Assembly: GCF_019195455.1 (NCBI RefSeq)
Contig: NZ_JAIMBW010000001.1
Location: forward strand, 2,542,001 to 2,606,000
Direction: 5' to 3'
Source: Gymnodinialimonas phycosphaerae
GTDB lineage: Bacteria > Pseudomonadota > Alphaproteobacteria > Rhodobacterales > Rhodobacteraceae
DNA: 64,000 nt
Positions 36,669-44,973 of the stretch are shown in pieces. The notes beneath the pieces were generated by a model. That model had not been told where the DNA came from. It ran no database searches and was given only the letters and a program-made list of their open reading frames with translations. Every line of letters begins with the position of its first letter. Within the stretch, counting starts at the first letter, position 1. The translations under genes and the position numbers were made by a program.

Positions 36669-37439
36669 TCACCCCGCCGCCATGCCGCCATCGACGGAAT
36701 ATTGACCGCCGGTGATGAAGGCCGCGTCGTCCGATGCAAGGAAAAGCACGAGGTTTGCCACATCCTTTGACTCGCCATAACGCGCAAGCGGGATGGTCGA
36801 TTCCAGCTGCTTCTGGACTTCAGCGGCATGGCCCGGGCTGAACCCCTCTTCGAGCGACCGCATCATGCGCGTATTGATCGGCGCAGGATGCACGGAATTG
36901 ACCCGCACATTCGCCCCTGCGGCCTCGATCGCGGCGGCGCGCGTCAGCCCGACAACTGCATGCTTGGAGATGATGTAGGGCGCAACATTCGGACTGCCTT
37001 TCAATCCCGCAATGGACGACATGTTGATGATGCTGCCCGATTGTTGGCCCATCATCACCGGCAGCACGTATTTCAAGCCCAGGAAAGAGCCTCGCACATT
37101 GACCGCCATCACGCGGTCGAAATCCGCCATGTCCTGTTCGACCAGCGGCGCGACCTTGCCTTCAATCCCGGCGTTATTGAAAAATGCGTCGATGCGCCCG
37201 AACCGGTCCGTGGCCGCCTTCACGTAGCGGGACGTATCATCCGCCGAAGACACGTCCGCCGCAATCGTCAGGACATCTTCCCCGCCGCCAAGATCATTGG
37301 CAGCGGCCTCCAGAGCTTCCGGCTTCAGATCGACCAGTGCGACCTTTGCCCCTTCGGCCAGAAACAGACGCGCCGTTTCCAGCCCGATCCCAGCCGCGCA
37401 CCCGGTGATGAGGGCAATCTTGTCGTTCAACCGTTTCAT
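36669..37439 (-). CDS. Short-chain dehydrogenase/reductase
   Basis: The product is a complete 256-residue classical SDR: dinucleotide motif TGCAAGIG (13-20), acidic Asp in VALVDLK that favours NAD(H), NNAG, catalytic Ser in NMSSIAG and YIISK (Tyr and Lys). ATG 37439 overlaps the stop of the carbamate-kinase-like ORF, and atpD begins 3 bases after its stop. The context suggests a 3-hydroxyacyl or similar reductase working with PHA and low-oxygen metabolism. Substrate not readable. Confidence 0.88.
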   Translation of the reverse strand: MKRLNDKIALITGCAAGIGLETARLFLAEGAKVALVDLKPEALEAAANDLGGGEDVLTIAADVSSADDTSRYVKAATDRFGRIDAFFNNAGIEGKVAPLVEQDMADFDRVMAVNVRGSFLGLKYVLPVMMGQQSGSIINMSSIAGLKGSPNVAPYIISKHAVVGLTRAAAIEAAGANVRVNSVHPAPINTRMMRSLEEGFSPGHAAEVQKQLESTIPLARYGESKDVANLVLFLASDDAAFITGGQYSVDGGMAAG

Positions 37440-37957
37440 GTGCTGTCTCCTTTCGCTTGCAGTGTGATCCGTGTCCCGGCCTTCCCTTCCAGACGGGCCA
37501 GCGCGTCCGCGCCGGTCAGGCTGTCGTCGGGGCGCCGCATCACCGTGATATCGCCGCCATCCTTGACGATTGCCCAGTTTCCGGCCTTGGCATGCTGTTC
37601 GGCATAGGCTTTCCCATGGTTCGATCCGACAAACTTCGTGGGTTTACCAAACGCGAAATCGCCCGCGCCCACTATGACCTGTGTCAATCGCGTGGCGACG
37701 ATGTTCACCAAATTCCGGGTCAGCCTGTGGTCCAATGTCGGGTTCACGGACAGACCAGCGAAGAGCCAAGAGAAGGTGTCGCGGGTTAGTAATGGGTTGC
37801 GTGCGGGCGGCGCGATGAAGCCATGCGGCTCCAGATGGCTACCAAAGTGGTCCGTTGGCTCGAACGGCAGGTCATCGATGGAAAATCCCCCCGGTAAAAA
37901 TTGGGGCCGTAGCGTGCCGGGCACCTCATCCAGCCAGACACGCAACTCGGACATCAT
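37436..37957 (-). CDS. Chimeric ORF with a carbamate-kinase-like segment
   Basis: The ORF has about 173 residues from ATG 37957. Residues from about 85 to 150 (TRLTQVIVGAGDFAFGKPTK, then FVG and later RRPDD) resemble the central part of carbamate kinase, where TQVxVDxxDPAFxxPTKxIG is typical. The kinase N-terminus (VVALGGNAL) and its C-terminal half are absent. The first 75 residues (LPFEPTDHFGSHLEPHGF, PLLTRDTFSWLFAGL) belong to nothing I recognise. The stop overlaps the SDR start by ATGA, so it is probably translated as the first gene of the N-ATPase operon. It could be a degraded kinase, a fusion, or a new small protein. Confidence 0.45.
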   Translation of the reverse strand: MMSELRVWLDEVPGTLRPQFLPGGFSIDDLPFEPTDHFGSHLEPHGFIAPPARNPLLTRDTFSWLFAGLSVNPTLDHRLTRNLVNIVATRLTQVIVGAGDFAFGKPTKFVGSNHGKAYAEQHAKAGNWAIVKDGGDITVMRRPDDSLTGADALARLEGKAGTRITLQAKGDST

Positions 37958-38101
37958 GCCGATGCCGATCTGCTCCGACCTGCCTGGACCGTACAATGCT
38001 GCGTCGCGGTCGTGTCAGTGGGCATGGGTTGCCTTCCATTGGGCCAAAACTGCGCCGTGCGATACTTGGGGAAGATGCTCACACGCCGGGGCCTCGCAGG
38101 A

Positions 38102-38115
38102 TTGACGGGCGTCAA
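38102..38115. promoter_or_regulatory. Fnr-type box, minus-strand (N-ATPase operon) side
   Basis: TTGACGGGCGTCAA is a perfect palindrome TTGAC-N4-GTCAA fitting the Fnr/FnrL consensus TTGAY-N4-RTCAA. A class II activation start about 41 bases away towards the minus-strand genes would fall near 38067, leaving a leader of roughly 110 bases to ATG 37957. Confidence 0.75.
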
Positions 38116-38200
38116 TCCGCGCCTTCGCATCAGGAAACATGCCCAAAAATCGGGCGGGTACCCGGTTTCTTGACCCGAACGCGAGCCCTCTGCCCGGCAA

Positions 38201-38214
38201 TTGACACAGGTCAA
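38201..38214. promoter_or_regulatory. Fnr-type box, phaC side
   Basis: TTGACACAGGTCAA is a second perfect TTGAC-N4-GTCAA site, 99 bases from the first. Centred at 38207.5, it would place a transcript start near 38249, about 30 bases before phaC. Two boxes at a divergent promoter are a strong sign of oxygen-dependent control of both operons. Confidence 0.78.
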
Positions 38215-38278
38215 TGCAAAGCCTGCGCGCCTCCTTACCCCTGCCGGAATATCCGATTGAATTCATGGGGTCCCAACG

Positions 38279-40090
38279 ATGTCCAATGTCACCTCCCTTT
38301 ACGAGGCGAAGGCGGCACCTTCGCACACGCCGCCGCCCGCAATCGCGCCGATGGATCCTTTCCCCTGGGCCCCTGTCACGATGGAACAGGCACTGGACAA
38401 GAGCCTGAACGCGGCGCAGGCGCGGTTCACCGGAGGGCTTTCGCCGATTGCACTGGCCGCAGCGTATTCGGATTGGGCGCTGCACCTTTCCGCCGCTCCG
38501 GGGAAACGAATGAAGCTGGCGGAGAAGGCCGCAAAGAAGGCGATACGCTTTGCCAATAATGCCGCCCTGTGTGCCCGGAACCCCGACGCGCCCGTGGCAT
38601 GTATCGAGCCCCTGCCCCAAGACCGCCGTTTCACCGGCGAAGGTTGGCAGAAATGGCCCTTCAACGCGATTTCTCAGGCGTTTCTGCTGAACCAGCAGTG
38701 GTGGCACAACGCGACGACCGACGTAGAAGGGGTGACCCACCAGCATGAGCAAGAAGTGACCTTCGCCGCGCGCCAGGTGCTGGATGTCTTCTCGCCGGCC
38801 AACTTCCCGCTGACCAACCCCGAGGTGCTGGCGCAGACCTTCCGCCAAGGCGGGATGAACTTCGTGCGCGGGTGGCAGAACTTCCTCGACGACATGTCCC
38901 GCGCCCATACCGGGGAAAGGCCCGCCGGCCTGGAGGGCTTCGCGGTCGGTGAGAACCTTGCAGTCACGCCGGGCAAGGTCGTCCATCGCAATCGGTTGAT
39001 AGAGCTGATTCAATATGCGCCCAGGACAGACAAGGTCCGGCCCGAGCCAATCCTGATCGTGCCCGCATGGATCATGAAATACTACATTCTGGATCTCAGT
39101 GCGCAGAACTCTCTGGTGCGCTATCTGACGGACCAGGGTTTCACCGTTTTCATGATCTCGTGGAAAAACCCCAATGCGGAGGATCGTGATCTGGGGATGG
39201 ATGACTATCTGTCGCTTGGCATCGGCGACGCGCTGGACGCGGTCGATGCGATCACCAAGGGCGAGAAGATTCACGCCATGGGATATTGTCTGGGCGGCAC
39301 GCTTCTGTCGATTGCTGCCGCCGCGATGGCCCGCGACGGGGACACGCGCCTGAAATCGCTGACGCTTCTGGCAGCGCAGGTGGATTTCACCGAAGCGGGC
39401 GAGTTGACGCTGTTCATCAACGACAGCCAGCTGACCTATCTGGAGGACATGATGTGGGAGAAAGGTTACCTCGATATCAAGCAGATGTCCGGAGCCTTCC
39501 AGCTTTTGCGCTCAAACGACCTGATCTGGTCGCGCGTTATCCACGACTACCTGATGGGTGAACGATCCGAGATGAACGACTTGATGGCGTGGAACGCCGA
39601 TGGCACGCGAATGCCCTACCGCATGCACTCGGAATATTTGCGCCGCCTGTTCCTGAAGAACGATCTGGCCGAGGGTCGCTACTGGGTCGGCGACAGGCCT
39701 GTCGCCATCTCTGACATCCGCGTGCCGGTCTTTCTGGTAGGAACCGAGCGGGACCACGTCGCGCCGTGGCATTCGGTCTACAAGTTCAACCTGTTGTCCG
39801 ACACCGATGTGACCTATGTTTTGACCAGCGGCGGGCATAATGCCGGGATCGTGTCAGAACCCGGCCACCCCCGCCGCCACTTCCGGACCCGTGACAAGAC
39901 CAAGGATGCGCCATACCTCGACCCGGATCACTGGTACGCCGAAACAGAGGCTTCGGAGGGGTCGTGGTGGCCTGCGCTGGTGGCATGGATGACCGAAAGA
40001 TCAAGCGCGCCCGCGGCACCACCAACCCTTGGGACAAAAGGCTACAAGCCGCTATGTGACGCCCCTGGCACCTATGTCTATCAGGAGTAA
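38279..40090 (+). CDS. phaC: Class I poly(3-hydroxyalkanoate) synthase
   Basis: The product is 603 residues. The lipase-like box GYCLGG holds the nucleophile Cys 337; Asp 492 (GTERDHVAPW) and His 520 (SGGHNAGI) complete the triad. The N-terminal domain contains FNAISQAFLLNQQWW and NFLDDM, both typical. It polymerises 3-hydroxyacyl-CoA on granule surfaces. ATG 38279 starts after an Fnr box, so PHA synthesis here is probably switched on at low oxygen, when reduced cofactors accumulate. It is likely to be the first gene of an operon with the phosphotransacetylase fusion and acetate kinase. No phaA or phaB is adjacent, although the SDR gene is nearby. Confidence 0.95.
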   Translation: MSNVTSLYEAKAAPSHTPPPAIAPMDPFPWAPVTMEQALDKSLNAAQARFTGGLSPIALAAAYSDWALHLSAAPGKRMKLAEKAAKKAIRFANNAALCARNPDAPVACIEPLPQDRRFTGEGWQKWPFNAISQAFLLNQQWWHNATTDVEGVTHQHEQEVTFAARQVLDVFSPANFPLTNPEVLAQTFRQGGMNFVRGWQNFLDDMSRAHTGERPAGLEGFAVGENLAVTPGKVVHRNRLIELIQYAPRTDKVRPEPILIVPAWIMKYYILDLSAQNSLVRYLTDQGFTVFMISWKNPNAEDRDLGMDDYLSLGIGDALDAVDAITKGEKIHAMGYCLGGTLLSIAAAAMARDGDTRLKSLTLLAAQVDFTEAGELTLFINDSQLTYLEDMMWEKGYLDIKQMSGAFQLLRSNDLIWSRVIHDYLMGERSEMNDLMAWNADGTRMPYRMHSEYLRRLFLKNDLAEGRYWVGDRPVAISDIRVPVFLVGTERDHVAPWHSVYKFNLLSDTDVTYVLTSGGHNAGIVSEPGHPRRHFRTRDKTKDAPYLDPDHWYAETEASEGSWWPALVAWMTERSSAPAAPPTLGTKGYKPLCDAPGTYVYQE

Positions 40091-40241
40091 TCTGCGGCTT
40101 GATCACCCGTCGAAGGGCAGGTGCGGGCCTATCTTGGACAGAGGCTATCGCGTTTCGGCGTGATCCGCACCGCGTCCCTTTGGACTTCATTCTTCCCTGA
40201 AAGCCCCCATGTAATACATTGAAAACAAGATATTTGCAGAG

Positions 40242-41603
40242 TTGAAGGTCGGCGACACGGTCGAGTTGATCCGCACGCTGCGGCCCAATGATATCGAGCT
40301 GTTCGCCGTCATGTCCGGCGATGTGAATCCGGCCCATGTCGATGCGGAATTCGCCAGATCGGACATGTTCCACAAGGTCATCGCCCATGGCATGTGGGGC
40401 GGCGCACTGATTTCTGCCGTTCTGGGCACCGAATTGCCCGGGCCCGGCACGGTCTACCTCAACCAGAACCTCGATTTCCGCCGTGCCGTCGGTTTGGGCG
40501 ACACCGTTACAGTCCGCGTGACCGTCGCGGCATTGGACGCGAGGCACCACCATGTGACACTGGATTGCCTCTGCCTGAACCAGGACGGCGACACCGTGAT
40601 CGAGGGGCAGGCGCTGGTCATCGCCCCAACCCAGAAGGTCCGCCGTCCCCGCGCCGCCTTGCCCGAGGTTCATTTGCATACCCGTGGCGCGCGGTTCGAC
40701 GCGTTGATCAAGGCGACAGAGGTGCTTTCGCCCATTACCACAGCAGTCGTGCATCCTTGCGATGCTCTCTCTCTGGAGGGTGCGCTTGCGGCGCAGGAGA
40801 AGGGGTTCATCGTCCCGATCCTCGTGGGTCCGAAGGCAAAGATCGAGGCCACGGCATCCGAGGCCGGGCGCGACATCACCGGCATCGAGATCGTGGATGT
40901 CCCCCACAGCCATGCCGCCGCCGAGCAGGCCGTTGCGATGGTGCGGGCGGGGACGGTTCAGATGCTGATGAAGGGCAAGCTGCACACCGATGAGCTGCTT
41001 GGTCCCATTGTCGACAAGCAAACCGGCCTGCGCACCGAGCGACGGATGAGCCATGTCTTCGCGCTGGACGTTCCCAGTTACGCCAAGATGCTGATGATCA
41101 GCGACGCGGCGATTAATATCTTTCCCGACCTCGCGACCAAAGCCGATATCGCCCAGAATGCCATCGACCTTGCCCGCGCGCTTGGTGTCGACGTGCCCAA
41201 GGTGGCGCTGCTGTCGGCCATCGAAGAGGTCACCTCGAAAATCCCCTCTACCGTCGATGCTGCCGCACTTTGCAAAATGGCTGATCGCGGGCAAATCAGC
41301 GGTGGGATGCTGGACGGGCCACTGGCCTTCGACAATGCTGTGTCGAAAGCCGCCGCCACCACCAAGGGGATCGTGTCCGAGGTTGCGGGCGAGGCGGACA
41401 TTCTGATTGTCCCGGATCTGGAGGCCGGCAACATGATCGCCAAGCAATTGATATACCTCGCCGGCGCGGATGCCGCGGGCCTCGTGCTGGGGGCACGCAT
41501 TCCCATCGTTCTTACCAGCCGCGCCGATGGGGTGATGTCGCGTCTGGCCTCTGCCGCCATGGCACAGCTGTTTGTCCACCACGCCAAAGGCCCGCGTCCA
41601 TGA
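40242..41603 (+). CDS. Bifunctional MaoC-like hydratase / phosphate acetyl(butyryl)transferase, start disrupted
   Basis: About 453 residues are open from TTG 40242. Residues 1-130 form a MaoC hotdog domain (MSGDVNPAHVDAEFARSDMFHKVIAHGMWGG holds the catalytic Asp-x4-His pattern). Residues 150-453 form a Pta/Ptb acyl-phosphate transferase (MLMKGKLHTDELLG, VFALDVPSYAKMLMISDAAINIFPD, LVPDLEAGNM-like IVPDLEAGNMIAKQL). The expected N-terminus (ATG 40209, then Y-I-E-N-K-I-F-x-E) is visible in frame, but its second codon is TAA (40212-40214). Translation must start at TTG 40242 or another weak codon, or the gene is damaged. ackA overlaps the end by ATGA, so acyl-CoA to acyl-phosphate to ATP is a coupled pathway. 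Confidence 0.8.
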   Translation: MKVGDTVELIRTLRPNDIELFAVMSGDVNPAHVDAEFARSDMFHKVIAHGMWGGALISAVLGTELPGPGTVYLNQNLDFRRAVGLGDTVTVRVTVAALDARHHHVTLDCLCLNQDGDTVIEGQALVIAPTQKVRRPRAALPEVHLHTRGARFDALIKATEVLSPITTAVVHPCDALSLEGALAAQEKGFIVPILVGPKAKIEATASEAGRDITGIEIVDVPHSHAAAEQAVAMVRAGTVQMLMKGKLHTDELLGPIVDKQTGLRTERRMSHVFALDVPSYAKMLMISDAAINIFPDLATKADIAQNAIDLARALGVDVPKVALLSAIEEVTSKIPSTVDAAALCKMADRGQISGGMLDGPLAFDNAVSKAAATTKGIVSEVAGEADILIVPDLEAGNMIAKQLIYLAGADAAGLVLGARIPIVLTSRADGVMSRLASAAMAQLFVHHAKGPRP

Positions 41604-42781
41604 GCGGTGTGATCCTGACCCTCAACGCCGGGTCCTCCAGCCTGAAATTCGCAGTGTTCGACGATACAGGGCCCTCTGCCTCGCCGATCCTGGGTGGCAA
41701 AATCACCAGCATCGGGCGGGACCCTGCATTTGCCGGGCGCGACGCTTCGGGGCGAGCGCTGGACGCAGGCGCGTTTGGCGCACTTGATCTGTCCATGGAC
41801 CACGAGGACATGATCGCGCGGCTTCTGCCATGGCTGGATACCCATCACGGCGACCGCCCGTTGCAGGTCGTGGGTCACCGCGTGGTGCATGGCGGACAAC
41901 GCCATGACGGGCCGACGCGGATCACCGACGACGTGCTTGCCGAATTGGACGCCCTCGCCCCCCTCGCGCCACTGCATCAGCCCCATAACCTGGCCGCGAT
42001 CAGGGCCGTCGCCCTGTGGCAGCCAGACCTGCCGCAGATTGCCTGTTTCGACACCAGCTTTCACCGCAGCCAGGATCGTCTGGCGCAACTCTTCGCCCTG
42101 CCCCGCGCCCTGAGCGATGAGGGAATCCTGCGATACGGCTTCCACGGATTGTCCTACGATTACATCTCGGGCGTCCTGCCCGCGCATCTGGGCGAGAAGG
42201 CCAACGGGCGGGTCATCGTGGCACACCTTGGCAACGGATCCAGCATGTGTGCAATGCAAGGCCGGAAAAGCGTCGCCACGACGATGGGCTTCACCGCGTT
42301 GGACGGATTGATGATGGGCCGCCGCAGCGGCACCATCGATCCCGGCGTGATCCTGTATCTGATGCAGGCCAAGGGCATGACGGCGAGCGACATCGAGGAC
42401 TTGCTATACCGCCAGTCAGGCCTCGCGGGTGTCTCGGGTATCAGCAACAACATGCAAGTCCTGTTGGAAAGCAATGCATCCCCCGCGCGTGAAGCGATTG
42501 AGCTTTACTGCTATCGTGCCGCAAGCGCCCTTGCCGGGCTTGTTCCTGCCATCGGCGGCCTCGATGCGCTTGTCTTCACTGCCGGGATCGGTGAGAACGC
42601 TCCGGTGATCCGTCAGAAGATCTGCGATCACCTCGGGTGGCTCGGAATCACACTGGATCCGCAGGCCAACGCGCGCAATGAGGTCTCGATCAGCGCGCCA
42701 GATGCGCCGGTTCAGGTGTTGGCCCTTCCCACGAACGAGGAAGCGGTCGTAGCGCGCGCATGCAGGGACTTTGTCGCCTGA
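41600..42781 (+). CDS. ackA: Acetate/propionate kinase
   Basis: The product is 393 residues of the ASKHA family: N-terminal ILTLNAGSSSLKF (phosphate-binding), HRVVHGG, FDTSFH, AHLGNGSSMCA, and GLMMGRRSGTIDPG. It converts acyl phosphate plus ADP to acid plus ATP, closing the substrate-level phosphorylation route with the transferase to which it is coupled. ATG 41600 overlaps the preceding stop. Acetate is the default substrate; butyrate or propionate are possible given the MaoC partner. Confidence 0.93.
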   Translation: MSGVILTLNAGSSSLKFAVFDDTGPSASPILGGKITSIGRDPAFAGRDASGRALDAGAFGALDLSMDHEDMIARLLPWLDTHHGDRPLQVVGHRVVHGGQRHDGPTRITDDVLAELDALAPLAPLHQPHNLAAIRAVALWQPDLPQIACFDTSFHRSQDRLAQLFALPRALSDEGILRYGFHGLSYDYISGVLPAHLGEKANGRVIVAHLGNGSSMCAMQGRKSVATTMGFTALDGLMMGRRSGTIDPGVILYLMQAKGMTASDIEDLLYRQSGLAGVSGISNNMQVLLESNASPAREAIELYCYRAASALAGLVPAIGGLDALVFTAGIGENAPVIRQKICDHLGWLGITLDPQANARNEVSISAPDAPVQVLALPTNEEAVVARACRDFVA

Positions 42782-42815
42782 AAGCGCGCTGGCGCATGTC
42801 GCAAAGGTCCACCGA

Positions 42816-42829
42816 TTGACAGATGTCAT
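42816..42829 (+). promoter_or_regulatory. Fnr-type box upstream of the phasin gene
   Basis: TTGACAGATGTCAT matches the TTGAY-N4-RTCAA pattern at 9 of 10 positions. It lies in the 178-bp gap between ackA and the phasin gene. A start about 41 bases downstream would give a leader near 95 bases. Confidence 0.6.
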
Positions 42830-42959
42830 ACAAGCCTGCCGCCGCTGTTGGTATAATGCCTCCACGTCGCACGCTCCTTGTGCTTGCCGCACGCCCCATG
42901 CCCACCCCGCCGGGGCGCCGTTGGACGAAACCCCCATGGCTCCATGAAAGGAACACCAA

Positions 42960-43388
42960 ATGGCAGACGAAATTGAAACCTTCCCCAGCATCCAGAACAT
43001 GATGAAATCCGCGCAAGCCGCCTTGGCCGCCGCGCCCATGATGGGAGCACAAAGCGCGCACTTTTGGCAGGCCCAAGACCAATTCCTGAAGGAATTCGAG
43101 ACGTTCTCTGCGGCCTGGTTCAAGCGGCGCCACGTGGCCACACGCACTGCTCTTGAGGCCGGAAAACAGATTGCCGAAAAGGCCGGGCATGATCCGGCCG
43201 TCATGCTGCAAGTCATGTCGGACTGGCAAACTCACTCCATGGAGCGGCTTAACGAGGACGCGCAGGAATACGCCGAGATGATCACCAAGTGCATGGGCGC
43301 GCTTGCGCAAAACGAGGTCGAAGCGGCCGAAGATTCCGTCGAGATCGCGGCCAAGGCCATGAAACAAGCCAAATCAAAGCCAGTCTGA
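42960..43388 (+). CDS. Phasin family protein
   Basis: The product is 142 residues, all-helical and amphipathic, with Met, Ala and Gln-rich stretches (AALAAAPMMGAQSAHFWQAQDQFLKEFETFSAAWFKRRHVA). This is the phasin_2 pattern of PHA-granule coat proteins. The gene follows phaC, the transferase and ackA and has its own Fnr-type box, so granule coating may be induced separately from the synthase. AAGGA precedes the start. Confidence 0.85.
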   Translation: MADEIETFPSIQNMMKSAQAALAAAPMMGAQSAHFWQAQDQFLKEFETFSAAWFKRRHVATRTALEAGKQIAEKAGHDPAVMLQVMSDWQTHSMERLNEDAQEYAEMITKCMGALAQNEVEAAEDSVEIAAKAMKQAKSKPV

Positions 43389-43477
43389 GCACTGCCGCAT
43401 CAGGCGCCGCGCGGTCTGGTAGCCAAAGCCCCGGCGCCTGAACAGCCCTATCCCTTCCCCCTTTGAGGAGTCACTCC

Positions 43478-44332
43478 ATGCAAAACGCCACGATCCTGAT
43501 CCTCGTCGGCAAGCATTTCGACGAGAGCGATCTGGCCCGCAGGCTGGAAGCCCTTCGCACAGTCGCGGCCCATGCGGTCGTTTTCATCGTGGGCGAAAGG
43601 CCTCCGTTTCCCTACTATGCCTTGGGTGTACCGATGTACGGCACCACCGTTATCCCGCCCGAATGGCAAGATGAGATCACCGCGAATGAGGCGGCCCTCA
43701 AGGAGAAGGCCGATCAGGTAGAGCAGCTTCTGGCACGTCACGATGTTTCCGGTGAGGTCACGACACTTGCTTGCGAAGTCGGGCAGGTGAGCGCGGCAAT
43801 CGCCCGCGCCGCGATGGTCTGCGACATGGCCGTGATCGGTGATGACCTGCGAGAGCCCACGCCATTCTTCCGGCAGGTGACCAACGGGGTGCTCTTCGAT
43901 TCGCCCATCGGGTTCATTCTGAACGATAAAGCTTCTTCCACTGCCTTGGCGCCCGAAACCGTCTTCGTGGCCTGGAACACCGAATTGAACGCAGCCCGTG
44001 CGGTGCATCAGACCTTGCCGCTTATGCGCTCTGCCAAGGAAGTGATCGTCGGCATCTTTGACCCGGTGATGACAGAATACGGCGATGGGGAAGAACCGGG
44101 CGCCGATCTGGCCAAATGGCTGACGCACCATGGCTGCACGGTGACAGTACGGCAGTTTCCCAGCGGTGGACACGAAATTGGCGAGGCAATTCTTGAACGC
44201 TCAAAGGAATGCGGCGCCGATCTGGTCGTAATGGGCGCCTACTGCCATTCACGTGCGCGCGAAGCCATCTTGGGCGGCACAACGCGCACGATGGTCGAAC
44301 AGACCGGGCAAGCCGTCTTCATGGCGCACTAG
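43478..44332 (+). CDS. Universal stress protein, tandem-domain
   Basis: The product is 284 residues with two UspA-like domains. The second ends with VVMGAYCHSRAREAILGGTTRTMVEQTGQAVFMAH, which carries the G-x2-G-x9-G(S/T) nucleotide-binding pattern. The first domain is more degenerate. ATG 43478 has the GAGGAG ribosome site; the earlier TTG frame at 43463 is rejected because it covers that site. Tandem Usp proteins like this are typical of hypoxia regulons. It is convergent with the membrane protein at 44348. Confidence 0.88.
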   Translation: MQNATILILVGKHFDESDLARRLEALRTVAAHAVVFIVGERPPFPYYALGVPMYGTTVIPPEWQDEITANEAALKEKADQVEQLLARHDVSGEVTTLACEVGQVSAAIARAAMVCDMAVIGDDLREPTPFFRQVTNGVLFDSPIGFILNDKASSTALAPETVFVAWNTELNAARAVHQTLPLMRSAKEVIVGIFDPVMTEYGDGEEPGADLAKWLTHHGCTVTVRQFPSGGHEIGEAILERSKECGADLVVMGAYCHSRAREAILGGTTRTMVEQTGQAVFMAH

Positions 44333-44347
44333 CGCGCGACGCGGGGC

Positions 44348-44926
44348 CTATTTTGTCGCCTCACGGATGATCTTCTTTTGCTGCTGATAGCCCTCGGCAT
44401 CGCCATAATCCACAAAGTCGGGATAATGGCGATGCACCCCCGCCATGCGTTTGGCATGTTTGATCGGACACCAGCGCCTTTCCGTGCGTCCGGCGATTTC
44501 GACGGCGTAGGCCAGTAGGCCATTTCCATAGGCACAATAGAGGCAGTTCAGCTTCTCCAGCCCGTTCAGGTAGGACAGATGCCTGCGGTCGTAAGTGATG
44601 TAATCGCCGCGCCGTACCTTCTCGATCCGATAAACCGGAAAACAGATGGCTTGGTAGACCGTCAGGAACAGATCCAGCACAACGAACGGGATGATCATTG
44701 CGTAGATCACCGGCGCCGTCAGCACGACCATCGGCCTCGCGTTCGCGAGGTAAGAGCCGAGCTTCTGCTTGACCGCCTTGTGCTGGTTCAGGATGTCGCG
44801 CTCAAACACGACCCGGCCTTGTTCGACCCGGTAGCTGAACCGTTGGCGTCTAGTCTCAAATTCAGCTTCAAGCTGATCTTCAAGCGCCGCAATTCGCTCA
44901 ACAAGTCTTCTCGTGAGTTCCGTCAC
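44348..44926 (-). CDS. Unknown membrane protein with a Cys-x2-Cys...Cys...His cluster
   Basis: I do not recognise a named family. The 192-residue product has an N-terminal coiled coil (about 1-60, ELTRRLVERIAALEDQLEAE), a hydrophobic stretch long enough for one or two helices (about 65-98), and a cytoplasmic or periplasmic tail with Cys 128, Cys 131, Cys 153 and His 157 (NCLYCAYGNG, RWCPIKHAKR). Four such ligands could hold zinc or an iron-sulfur centre. It ends the minus-strand chaperone/FtsH operon, 47 bases after ftsH. Stress or redox sensing at the membrane is an inference from context. Confidence 0.7.
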   Translation of the reverse strand: MTELTRRLVERIAALEDQLEAEFETRRQRFSYRVEQGRVVFERDILNQHKAVKQKLGSYLANARPMVVLTAPVIYAMIIPFVVLDLFLTVYQAICFPVYRIEKVRRGDYITYDRRHLSYLNGLEKLNCLYCAYGNGLLAYAVEIAGRTERRWCPIKHAKRMAGVHRHYPDFVDYGDAEGYQQQKKIIREATK

Positions 44927-44973
44927 CTGACCACCTCCTTGTTATGCCCTTGGCCGGGACCGGCGATGAGCGA

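Noticed and set aside
40098..40113. TTGATCACCCGTCGAA as an Fnr box between phaC and the MaoC-Pta gene
   Set aside because: The second half has the wrong spacing and sequence (GTCGAA), so it does not fit TTGAY-N4-RTCAA.
39786..41582. Minus-strand open frame of 598 codons
   Set aside because: Antisense to the end of phaC and the whole MaoC-Pta gene; no recognisable motif.
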